NCBI GenBank assembly: GCA_020402745.1
Contig: JADBYZ010000003.1
Location: forward strand, 1 to 37,500
From: Phenylobacterium sp.
Lineage (GTDB): Bacteria > Pseudomonadota > Alphaproteobacteria > Caulobacterales > Caulobacteraceae
Direction of reading: 5' to 3'
DNA: 37,500 nt
The position numbers and the translations under genes were made by a program. Each line of letters opens with the position of its first letter. Positions within the stretch are counted from its first letter, which is position 1. Under the pieces are notes generated by a model, which was not told where the DNA came from, made no database searches, and worked only from the letters and a program-made list of their open reading frames with translations. Positions 1-6,894 of this stretch are shown in pieces.

Positions 1-162
1 GCTGGTAAGCGTCTGCAGTCCAAGAGGCAGTCACCGATTCCGTTTTGTTCCCGGTTTTTTGATCGAGCGAGTCTTGCGCAGCCAAGTCGTTCTATAGGCG
101 GAATCTATATGCGATAGCCCTGCCCCTGGGGGGAGGAATTGGGCGGGGGCCTCGGGGCCGGG

Positions 163-942
163 TCAGGCGTTGCGGGCCATCAGGCCGCCGTCCACGGGGA
201 TGGTCACGCCGGTGATGTAGCTGGCGGCGGGCAGGCAGAGGCTGACGGTCATATGGCCCACCTCGGCGGGATCGCCGTAGCGACCCATGGCCGTGCGCCG
301 CTTGGCGTAGGTCGCCCGGTCGGCCTCTGAAATGCGATCGGTCATGCCGGTGAGGATGGGCCCGGGGCAGATGCAGTTGACGGTGATCCCCTCGCGGCCC
401 AGTTCGACAGCCAGGGCGCGGGTGAGGCCGGTGACGCCGGCCTTGGCGGCGGCGTAGGGGCTGTCGCGGCTGGTGGCGCCGAGGGCCTCGGTGGAGGCGA
501 TGTTGACGATCCGGGGCGCCTTCGACTTGCGAAGCCAGGGCAGGGCGGCGCGGATGGTCAGCTGGTGGGCGGTCAGCAGGACCGCCAGGGACTTCGCCCA
601 GGCGACGTCGTAGTCCGGGGAGTCGATGGGGCTGAAGGCCGAGATCCCCGCGTTATTGACCAGGATGTCCAGGCCGCCGAACCGGCTGGCGATGGCCTCG
701 GTGACGGCGCGGACCTGGTCGGCGTCCGAGACGTCGAGGGCCCAGGCCTGGGCCGAGCCGCCCGCGCGCCGGATGGCTTCCGCCGTGACCTCTGCGGACT
801 CGCCGTTGAAATCGGTGACGGCGACATGCGCGCCCTCCGCGCCGAAGATCTCGGCGGTGGCCCTTCCCATGCCGGAACCGGCGCCAGTGACATGGGCGAT
901 CGATCCCCGGAGCGATCGGCTGAGGGCGGGGTCGTGCGACAT
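163..942 (-). CDS. SDR family NAD(P)-dependent oxidoreductase
   Basis: A 259-aa classical short-chain dehydrogenase/reductase, the usual family length, expected to be cytosolic and to oxidise or reduce an alcohol/ketone pair. Visible motifs are the cofactor loop TGAGSGMG at residues 19-26, an acidic residue in TDFNG (D44) that usually favours NAD over NADP, NNAG at 96-99, catalytic Ser150, the Tyr163-x3-Lys167 pair in YAAAK, and CPGPI after the active site. The C-terminus ([10 protein letters not shown]) is the standard SDR ending. A GGAG lies about 7 nt upstream of the ATG. The substrate cannot be read from sequence. The gene stands alone, transcribed away from the window's left part, with the 131-aa unknown gene 78 nt upstream on the same strand. 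Confidence 0.93.
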   Translation of the reverse strand: MSHDPALSRSLRGSIAHVTGAGSGMGRATAEIFGAEGAHVAVTDFNGESAEVTAEAIRRAGGSAQAWALDVSDADQVRAVTEAIASRFGGLDILVNNAGISAFSPIDSPDYDVAWAKSLAVLLTAHQLTIRAALPWLRKSKAPRIVNIASTEALGATSRDSPYAAAKAGVTGLTRALAVELGREGITVNCICPGPILTGMTDRISEADRATYAKRRTAMGRYGDPAEVGHMTVSLCLPAASYITGVTIPVDGGLMARNA

Positions 943-1020
943 GGGGGATCTCCGGTCACCAGGAAGGTGGGGCGGAGTTTGGACCGGATTGGCGATGGTT
1001 CACAACCGCAGGCGCGAGCG

Positions 1021-1416
1021 TCAGGCGCCGCTCTGCGGATTGTAAGAGATATAGCCGCGCTCCACCATCCGACGCAGGGCCTCATAAGCGCTGGCCAGCT
1101 CCTCGTAGCGCGTACGCAGTTCAGCAAGACGCACGATCTGTCGGGTTTCGAGCCCGGTGGGGTTCTCGGCCACCACGAGAGCCTCCTTCACCCACTGGGC
1201 GCGGGCGAGCGCGGCGGCTACGGCAAGGCGCTGAAACTTCTCAGCGTCTGCACCGCCCAAGGCGGCCTGTATGACTTCGCGGTTCGAGGCGAAGACGGTG
1301 TAGTCGATGTGTTCGAGCTGACCGCGTAGCCGGCGCTGGGCGGCGAGGTCCATGTCCTCCTGAGGCTCGAAGTGATCGGAGCTGTAACGCGTGAAGCCGG
1401 ACTTGCGTGTCGACAT
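1021..1416 (-). CDS. Conserved-looking hypothetical protein, 131 aa
   Basis: I do not recognise the family. The protein is charged and predicted mostly helical, with Ala/Arg/Glu-rich stretches from about residue 25 to 115, no signal peptide, no membrane segment and no cysteine pair. The N-terminus is short and polar (MSTRKSGF). Codon use and GC match the neighbours, and the start is supported by GGGAGAG about 7 nt upstream of the ATG, so it looks like a real native gene. It is 78 nt upstream of the SDR gene on the same strand and divergent from the glutathione S-transferase gene; the 183-bp gap to that gene carries a hairpin (1511-1537). A DNA- or protein-binding helical role is possible but unsupported. 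Confidence 0.7.
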   Translation of the reverse strand: MSTRKSGFTRYSSDHFEPQEDMDLAAQRRLRGQLEHIDYTVFASNREVIQAALGGADAEKFQRLAVAAALARAQWVKEALVVAENPTGLETRQIVRLAELRTRYEELASAYEALRRMVERGYISYNPQSGA

Positions 1417-1510
1417 ATCGCTCTCTCCCGCGGGACGCTTTCCTAGTTCCGCAATCGAAGGATGCCTTCAAGCCTGTTAACTTTCCATTGCGAGCGCTCA
1501 GGACCGAACG

Positions 1511-1537
1511 GGCAGGCTGCATGCGCAGCCGGCTGCC
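1511..1537. other. Inverted repeat in divergent intergenic region
   Basis: A perfect 6-bp palindromic stem, GGCTGC-ATGC-GCAGCC at 1515-1530, flanked by a further GGCA/TGCC pair at 1511-1514 and 1534-1537. It lies between the divergent starts of the 131-aa gene and the GST gene, upstream of both, so it is not a normal terminator position. It could be an operator for a dimeric regulator, or chance in GC-rich DNA. Confidence 0.35.
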
Positions 1538-1599
1538 AGGGGCAAGCACTCATCCCGATTTGGTGTAGGGATATTCAACGGGGATCACGAGGAGCGGTG

Positions 1600-2223
1600 A
1601 TGGAGCTGGTTATCGGATCAAAGCGCTGGTCGAGCTGGTCGATGCGACCCTGGCTGGTCCTCAAGCGGACCGGGGCGCCGTTCCATGAACGGCTGATCCG
1701 GTTGTACCAGGCGGATGGCGCGACCCGCGCGCAGATCCTGCCACACTCGCCGTCGGGCCGGGTCCCGGCGCTGAAGACCGGGGGGATCGTCATCGCCGAG
1801 TCCCTGGCCATCTGCGAATACCTGGCCGAGGTCTTCCCGGAGGCGAAGCTTTGGCCCCAGGATGTGGACCTTCGCGCCCTGGGACGCAGCGCGGCCAGCG
1901 AGATGCACGCTGGTTTCCGGGCTCTGCGCCTGGAGTGCCCCATGGACCTGGCCCGGCCTGTCGAGCCCGTCCCCCTCAGCGATGAGGCGCAGGCGGACAT
2001 CGCCCGGGTCAGGGCCCTGTGGACCGACCTCCTGGGGCGGAGCGGGGGTCCCTTCCTGTTGGGCGACTGGTCCATCGCCGACGCCTTCTTCACGCCGGTG
2101 GCGACGCGGTTCCGGACCTATGCCGTGGATCCCGGGACGCCGGAGCTGGCGGCCTATATGGACCGGCTCCTGACCTGGCCGGACTTCCTGGCGTGGGAGG
2201 CGGCGGGGCGCTTGGAGACCTGA
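1600..2223 (+). CDS. Glutathione S-transferase family protein
   Basis: A 207-aa cytosolic GST with an N-terminal thioredoxin-fold domain (about 1-80) and a helical C-terminal domain. Visible features are a Ser-rich catalytic loop near residues 11-14 (SSWS), the cis-proline motif RVPAL at 54-58, the glutathione gamma-glutamyl-binding Glu67-Ser68, and the C-terminal N-capping box in SIADAFF. It should conjugate or bind glutathione for detoxification or isomerisation; the acceptor substrate is unknown. I chose the ATG at 1600 rather than an in-frame ATG at 1462 because the homologous fold begins with MELVIG, a GAGGAG sits about 6 nt upstream, and the extra 46 residues look like non-coding translation. 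It converges on the VOC gene. Confidence 0.92.
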   Translation: MELVIGSKRWSSWSMRPWLVLKRTGAPFHERLIRLYQADGATRAQILPHSPSGRVPALKTGGIVIAESLAICEYLAEVFPEAKLWPQDVDLRALGRSAASEMHAGFRALRLECPMDLARPVEPVPLSDEAQADIARVRALWTDLLGRSGGPFLLGDWSIADAFFTPVATRFRTYAVDPGTPELAAYMDRLLTWPDFLAWEAAGRLET

Positions 2224-2246
2224 GGGTCCCCGCGCCCCGCGGCCCT
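2223..2246. terminator. GC-rich hairpin between convergent genes, possible terminator
   Basis: Arms AGGG (2223-2226) and CCCT (2243-2246) enclose a second stem, CCGCG/CGCGG, around a CCC loop. It fills the whole 24-bp gap between the convergent GST and VOC stop codons. There is no T-run on either side, so intrinsic termination is uncertain. Confidence 0.3.
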
Positions 2247-2247
2247 G

Positions 2248-2613
2248 TCAGCCCATCTTGTAGACGCAGATCTTGTTGCCGTCTGGATCGCGGAAGTAGG
2301 CGCCGTAGAAGGTGGGCATCCGCTCCCCCGGAGGGCCCTCGCAGGTCGCGCCGTTGGCTAGGGCGGCGGCATGAACCTGGTCCACCACTTCGCGGTTGGC
2401 GGCGGCGATGGCGGGCATGACCCCGTTGCCGGCGCTGGCCTCGCTCTTGTCGTAGGGGACGCAGACGCCCAGCATGGCCCCGGTCCCGTTGGAGTAGAGC
2501 TCCATCTGCTCGCCAGACATGGCGGGCTTGGCGCCAAGGGGGGCGAGCACCGCCCGATAGAAGGCCTTTGCGGCCTCGAAGTCGTTGGCGCCAAGGGTGA
2601 CGTAGCCGAGCAT
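2248..2613 (-). CDS. VOC family protein (glyoxalase/dioxygenase fold)
   Basis: A 121-aa single vicinal-oxygen-chelate module, the normal size for small glyoxalase/bleomycin-resistance-like proteins that dimerise to form a metal site. The N-terminus (LGYVTLGANDFEAAKAFY) is the typical first beta strand and helix, and the C-terminus YFRDPDGNKICVY is the typical last motif. An Asn/Gly-rich middle follows MELYSNG. Candidate metal ligands are the Glu or His residues of the two half-motifs, but they cannot be assigned with certainty. Substrate unknown. The start is well supported by GAAGGAGA about 6 nt upstream. It lies 61 nt downstream of the photolyase gene on the same strand. Confidence 0.88.
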   Translation of the reverse strand: MLGYVTLGANDFEAAKAFYRAVLAPLGAKPAMSGEQMELYSNGTGAMLGVCVPYDKSEASAGNGVMPAIAAANREVVDQVHAAALANGATCEGPPGERMPTFYGAYFRDPDGNKICVYKMG

Positions 2614-2674
2614 AGGGAATCTCCTTCTCTAGGTATAGTCAGTCTAGCGGCCCGGCCCCGCGCGCACAGCCCGT

Positions 2675-4105
2675 TCAGCGTCCCTTGACGACGGCATAGG
2701 CCCCAAGGGCGCGGGCCCTGGCGAAGTCGTGGTCCACGACGGGGCCGGGGTAGGTTTCACCCAGGCGGACGCCCGCCGTCTCCAGGACCATGGGCGCCGC
2801 CGTCCAGGGGGCGTGCAGCCAGCGGTCGGGCAGGCGGGCGATCTCGGGGACCCACTTGCGGACATAGCGCCCGTCGGGGTCGAACTTCGCCCCCTGCGCC
2901 ATGGGGCTGAAGATCCGGAAATAGGGGGCCGCATCGGCGCCGCTGCCCGCCACCCACTGCCAGTTGCCGGCGTTGGAGGCGTGATCGGCGTCCACCAGGG
3001 TGTCCCAGAACCAAGCCTCTCCCGCCCGCCAGTCGAGGAGCAGGTGCTTGGCCAGGAAGGAGGCGCAGATCATCCGGACCCGGTTATGCATCCATCCGGT
3101 GGTCCAAAGCTCGCGCATGCCGGCATCGACGATGGGATAGCCGGTCCGTCCGCGACGCCAGGCCGCAAGGTCGCCCGGAGAAGTCCGCCAGGCGACCGAC
3201 TCGAAACGGGGATCGAAGCTGACCTGGGCCAGGTCCCGCCCCCGGCTGCCGATCGCCGCGTTGAACTCGCGCCAGCCCAATTCCGCCAGAAACTTTTCGG
3301 CGTCGGCTTCCGGGGCGGCCCCCCTCTCGACGGCGTTGAGGGCGCCGCGCCAGAGGGCGAAGGGGCTGATCTCGCCAAAATGCAGGTGGGCGGACAGCTT
3401 CGAGACGCCCGTCTCGGCGGGGAAGTCCCGCGCCCGGCCATATCCCGCAAGGCCACGGGAGAGAAACCCGCCCAGACGCTCCCGGGCGGCGGCCTCCCCC
3501 GGGGTCCAGTCGGCGAACCCGGCGGACCAGTCGGGTGAACGGGGCTGAAGACCCCAGGACTCCAGGGCCTCGGAGGCCGGCCAGGCGGCCGGGGCGGGCA
3601 GTCTCGCCGGCGGCTCTGTCTTTCCGGGGTCGGCGATGACCGGGCGGGCGGCTCGCCAGAAGGGTGTGAAGACGCCGAAGGCGCCGCCGGTGCGCGTGGT
3701 CACTGTATCTGGCCGAAGGAGGTGGGCGCCATTCCAGCGGCCCACGGAGAGGCCTGTAGCCGACAGCCGCGCCTCCAGCCGGTCGTCCCGTTGCCGCAGG
3801 CCAGGGTCGTAGAGATCGTTCCAGTGGACGGATCGTGCGCCGATCTCCGCGGCCAGCTCTGGAATCCGGAGGGCTGGATCGCCTCTGCGCAGGATGAGCC
3901 TGGATCCCCGAGCCTCGAGATCTGCAGCCAGGGCGGCCAGAGACCGGTTCAGCCACCAGAGGGACGCCGCCCCCGCCGGACGCACATCCGGACCCTCGTC
4001 CAGGATGTAAGCCGGAACCACAGCTCCCGAGGCGAGGGCTGCCGTCAGGGCGGGGTTATCAAAGAGCCGAAGGTCGCGGCGGAACCAGAGGAGGGCGGTG
4101 GTCAT
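2675..4105 (-). CDS. phrB: Deoxyribodipyrimidine photo-lyase (class I CPD photolyase/cryptochrome)
   Basis: A 476-aa flavoprotein that uses light to split cyclobutane pyrimidine dimers. The N-terminal alpha/beta antenna-chromophore domain opens with TTALLWFRRDLRLFDNPAL, and the C-terminal FAD domain contains SAHLHFGEISP, LGWREF, WMHNRVRM and the highly conserved block DADHASNAGNWQWVAG followed by YFRIFSP. These are hallmarks of class I CPD photolyases. The Trp-rich segment should supply the electron-transfer triad. I place the start at 4105: AGGAAGGG lies just upstream and the family begins here; an ATG 12 codons further upstream is less likely. The EAL gene is 48 nt upstream on the same strand, so the two may share a transcript. 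A cryptochrome-like photoreceptor role cannot be excluded, but the length and motifs favour repair. Confidence 0.95.
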   Translation of the reverse strand: MTTALLWFRRDLRLFDNPALTAALASGAVVPAYILDEGPDVRPAGAASLWWLNRSLAALAADLEARGSRLILRRGDPALRIPELAAEIGARSVHWNDLYDPGLRQRDDRLEARLSATGLSVGRWNGAHLLRPDTVTTRTGGAFGVFTPFWRAARPVIADPGKTEPPARLPAPAAWPASEALESWGLQPRSPDWSAGFADWTPGEAAARERLGGFLSRGLAGYGRARDFPAETGVSKLSAHLHFGEISPFALWRGALNAVERGAAPEADAEKFLAELGWREFNAAIGSRGRDLAQVSFDPRFESVAWRTSPGDLAAWRRGRTGYPIVDAGMRELWTTGWMHNRVRMICASFLAKHLLLDWRAGEAWFWDTLVDADHASNAGNWQWVAGSGADAAPYFRIFSPMAQGAKFDPDGRYVRKWVPEIARLPDRWLHAPWTAAPMVLETAGVRLGETYPGPVVDHDFARARALGAYAVVKGR

Positions 4106-4153
4106 GATCCCTTCCTGCGCCCAAGTCGGGTCCGCAGGCAATCGCCGGATGGA

Positions 4154-5788
4154 TCAAACCCAGACTTCCCTGGCCCCGGAACGTCTGCTGGCCGGCCTGA
4201 CACGAGGCGGTGGCGGCGACCAGCTGGGAGTCTCCAGGGGCTTAGAGAAGGCCCAGCCCTGGCCAAGGTCGACGCCCAAGTCCTCAGACAGGCGGGCGAC
4301 GCTGTCCGTCTCGACCATCTCAGCAATGGTCGATACGCCGAGTTCCCGGCAGAGGGCGACGAGGTGCTTGACCACCAGGGCGTCGCGGGACCCTTCGGTC
4401 ATGGATTGGATATACCGTCCGTCGATCTTGATGAAGTCGACCTCAAGTCTGCGCAGATAGTCGAGGGAGGCGGCGCCGGCGCCAAAATCATCAAGGCAGA
4501 CGACATGGCCAGCCTGTCTGAGGCGACCGATCAGGGCGTTGGCGTGTCCGAGATCCTGGAGCTTCCGGGTCTCTGTGATCTCCAGGATCAGCCGCCGGCG
4601 AAGGTCGGGGGAGTCGCCGCCGAGGCCGATGATCTCCTCCAGGAAACCCTCAATCATCAAAGACTGAGCGCTGAGATTGGCGGCGATCCGGATCGACCTG
4701 GGCTGGGCGCCGAGTTCCCGCAGAATGCTGCGGACGACCGACAGATCGAAGGCCTGGATCATTTCCAGGTCCTCGGCGAGCTGGATCGTTTCGGCCGGAC
4801 TTGCATCCTTTGAGAAACGGGCCAAGGCCTCGAAGTGGTGGAGCCTGCCCGTCCTGAGGGAGACCACGGGTTGGTAGGCCAGGTGGAAGGCGCTGCGCTC
4901 GACAATATCGCGGAACCATCGGGAGTCCCGCAGGGTTCGGGAGAGGGTGTCGCGGAATCCTTCGGCGGCGGCCTCGCTGCCGGCCTCAATGAACCGGTCC
5001 AGGGCCAGACGCATGGTCCGCATGTTGCGCGCGGAGACCGCGCCCTGGAGGGGCAGGCGGGCCAGCTCAGGTTGCGCGCCGCCGGCGGCCCCGCCGACGC
5101 TCTGAAGCAGGCGGTCGGGCGGGGACTCCGAGGATCGCATGACCGCGAACCGGTCGACACCCACCTCCGCGCCGCCTAGCCCGCCGTAAGAATCTGCGCG
5201 GAGCACCGCCTGCAGCGACTGCCGCGCTTCTTCGGCGTCCTCCGGAGACAGCTGCGCCAGATGATCCCTCAGTCCCCGCACCTCGACAAGGTCAAGGCTG
5301 AGGACCAGGCCCGCCTCTCGCGCCTCCTGCAGCAGGTACTCGGCCGACGTGGCGAAGGAGTCCACGGTGGTGAAACCGTCGGCGTCCCTTGAGAACGACT
5401 GCCCTCCCGCAGGGGCGCCGAGGCTGAGAGCGCAGGAAAGCCGTGTTCCAAGCTGCGGCAGGCGAAAGATCGAGAGGTTGGCGCGGCTCGGTGCAGTCGG
5501 CCCCTCCCGCTGGACCAGCTCCACCCGAATGGGTCCGCGCCGCTCTCCGGCGACCAGATCTCGGCGCAGGCAGGCGAGCAAGGCGTCTTCCGACGGATTG
5601 AAGAGACTGGCCCAGTTCCTCCCGACCAGGGACCGGTCTGCGCGTCCGGTCAGGCGCTCGGCAGCGCCCAGGGCGAAGGCGATTGTTCCGCTGTCGTCAA
5701 TCTCGAAAACCAGATCGGCGCCGGCGAAGGCCAGCCCCAGGAGGCGAGTGACGCCGGCATCCTCCAGGGATGAGGGCTGCTCAGTCAT
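4154..5788 (-). CDS. PAS / degenerate GGDEF / EAL domain protein (c-di-GMP phosphodiesterase)
   Basis: A 544-aa cytosolic signalling protein. Residues about 10-140 look like a PAS sensor; the usual LOV cysteine motif is absent (GRNWASLF instead). Residues about 160-225 resemble a GGDEF domain whose signature has decayed to GVDRF at 210-214, so diguanylate cyclase activity is not expected. The C-terminal domain (about 300-525) is a well-preserved EAL: Glu320 in FEALARF, NLSAQSL, LEITET, the DDFGAG loop, FIKID, and IAEMVET (usually IAEGVET), followed by GQGWAFSKP. The metal-binding and catalytic positions therefore appear intact and c-di-GMP hydrolysis is likely, perhaps gated by the PAS domain. 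No membrane segment is seen. The start has GAAGGGA upstream. Confidence 0.92.
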   Translation of the reverse strand: MTEQPSSLEDAGVTRLLGLAFAGADLVFEIDDSGTIAFALGAAERLTGRADRSLVGRNWASLFNPSEDALLACLRRDLVAGERRGPIRVELVQREGPTAPSRANLSIFRLPQLGTRLSCALSLGAPAGGQSFSRDADGFTTVDSFATSAEYLLQEAREAGLVLSLDLVEVRGLRDHLAQLSPEDAEEARQSLQAVLRADSYGGLGGAEVGVDRFAVMRSSESPPDRLLQSVGGAAGGAQPELARLPLQGAVSARNMRTMRLALDRFIEAGSEAAAEGFRDTLSRTLRDSRWFRDIVERSAFHLAYQPVVSLRTGRLHHFEALARFSKDASPAETIQLAEDLEMIQAFDLSVVRSILRELGAQPRSIRIAANLSAQSLMIEGFLEEIIGLGGDSPDLRRRLILEITETRKLQDLGHANALIGRLRQAGHVVCLDDFGAGAASLDYLRRLEVDFIKIDGRYIQSMTEGSRDALVVKHLVALCRELGVSTIAEMVETDSVARLSEDLGVDLGQGWAFSKPLETPSWSPPPPRVRPASRRSGAREVWV

Positions 5789-5972
5789 GTCCGCTTCCCT
5801 TCCACACGCCCTCCACAGCCCCGTGCGCCGACCGATCCCAAATCCCTAAGCTCCCAGACCCGCGCCCCTCCGGTCGAGACCGCTCTTGGGTTTCAGACCT
5901 TTGTGCGCCGGCAAGGTTAAGGCCCCGCCACCATACTGTCGGTGAGCTATGACAAGATGTCGCATGCGTTCC

Positions 5973-6056
5973 TGGTGCCCGCTGCCGGACTCGAACCGGC
6001 ACGCCGATGGCGACGGATTTTAAGTCCGTTGCGTCTACCGATTCCGCCAAGCGGGC
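5973..6056 (-). tRNA. tRNA-Leu (anticodon UAA)
   Basis: An 84-nt cloverleaf on the minus strand with encoded CCA. The 7-bp acceptor stem is GCCCGCT/AGCGGGC with discriminator A. The anticodon stem ACGGA/TCCGT encloses the loop CTTAAAA, giving anticodon TAA. A long variable arm typical of class II leucine tRNAs and the T-loop GGTTCGAGTCC are present. A weak -10-like TAGACT (plus-strand 6067-6072) ends about 10 nt upstream of the 5' end, compatible with its own promoter, but the -35 is poor. The radC stop is 46 nt upstream. Confidence 0.97.
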
Positions 6057-6102
6057 GCTTTGGAGCAGTCTAGCCTGAGGATGGGAGTCGGGCCACCCGC
6101 CG

Positions 6103-6840
6103 TCAGATCAGCCCCTGGGCGCGGAAGCTGGTCAGACCATCGCGGCCGACGATGACGTGGTCATGCACGGACAGGCGCAGGACCTTGGCGGCCTCAATGA
6201 CCTCGCGGGTCATGGCGATGTCGGCCTGGGAGGGGGTGGGATCGCCGGAGGGGTGATTATGGGCCAGGATCAGGGCGCTGGCCGACAGCTCCAGCGCCCG
6301 GCGGACGACCTCTCGGGGATAGACCGGGGCGTGGTCGACCGTGCCCTCATTCATGGCCTCGTCGGCGATCAGCTGGTTCTTGCGGTCCAGGAAGAGGACG
6401 CGGAACTGCTCGCGCGGTTCATGGGCCATGGCGGTGCGCAGGTAGGCGGACAGCTGGGTCCAGGAGGTGATCACGGCCCGGCGGGCGACGGGCTCGCGGC
6501 TGATGCGCACGGCGGCCTCGTGGGCGAGCTTGAGGTCGAGAGCGGCCTGCTCGCCCAGCCCACGGATCCGGACAAGATCCTCCAGCGGCGCCCCGAGGAC
6601 GCCGGCGAGGGAGTCAAACCGGACAAGCAGGGCCTTGGCCAGAGGCTTAACATCGCCGCGAGGCAGAGACCGGAAGAGCAGGAGTTCCAACAGCTCGTAG
6701 TCGGGAAGGGCGCCGGGCCCTCCCTTGCGGGCTCTCAGCCTCAGTCGCGCTCTGTGCCCGGCGTGGGGCGAGGGGTCAGGGGGGCCATCGGCCTGACCTG
6801 AGAGGAACAAGGGGGCTTCCTGCAGTTGGGAGGGGGGCAT
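6103..6840 (-). CDS. radC: RadC family JAB/MPN-domain protein
   Basis: A 245-aa protein of the RadC/UPF0758 family. The N-terminal part (about 30-110) includes the helix-hairpin-helix-like segment with [10 protein letters not shown], and the C-terminal part is a JAMM metalloprotease-like domain with His194-x-His196 and Asp207 in [14 protein letters not shown] and an upstream glutamate in MNEGT. The family was historically linked to DNA repair, but its biochemical activity is still unclear. The start ATG has GGAG 7 nt upstream inside the palindrome GGAGCTCC. It lies 54 nt downstream of the transporter-peptidase gene on the same strand. Length is normal for a chromosomal RadC. Confidence 0.94.
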   Translation of the reverse strand: MPPSQLQEAPLFLSGQADGPPDPSPHAGHRARLRLRARKGGPGALPDYELLELLLFRSLPRGDVKPLAKALLVRFDSLAGVLGAPLEDLVRIRGLGEQAALDLKLAHEAAVRISREPVARRAVITSWTQLSAYLRTAMAHEPREQFRVLFLDRKNQLIADEAMNEGTVDHAPVYPREVVRRALELSASALILAHNHPSGDPTPSQADIAMTREVIEAAKVLRLSVHDHVIVGRDGLTSFRAQGLI

Positions 6841-6894
6841 GGCGGAGCTCCGGAGGCTCCGTCAATGTTCCCTAAACGTTCGCTTCTGGCAAGC

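Noticed and set aside
1-117. Open frames entering from the left edge on the plus strand, ending near 93 or 117
   Set aside because: They may be the tail of a gene, but there is no motif, no composition clue and no way to choose between frames. The same stretch was also checked as a tRNA end and does not fold.
3722-4813. 363-codon plus-strand frame across the photolyase/EAL boundary
   Set aside because: It spans two strongly supported minus-strand genes and their gap. Its translation has no recognisable fold.
5586-5788. Possible LOV blue-light domain at the N-terminus of the EAL protein
   Set aside because: The segment aligns with a PAS fold, but the expected cysteine motif (G-x-N-C-R-F-L-Q) is replaced by GRNWASLF, so no flavin adduct is possible.
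5781-6050. 89-codon minus-strand frame covering the tRNA-Leu region
   Set aside because: Its N-terminal residues are translated from the tRNA itself, a common false gene call.
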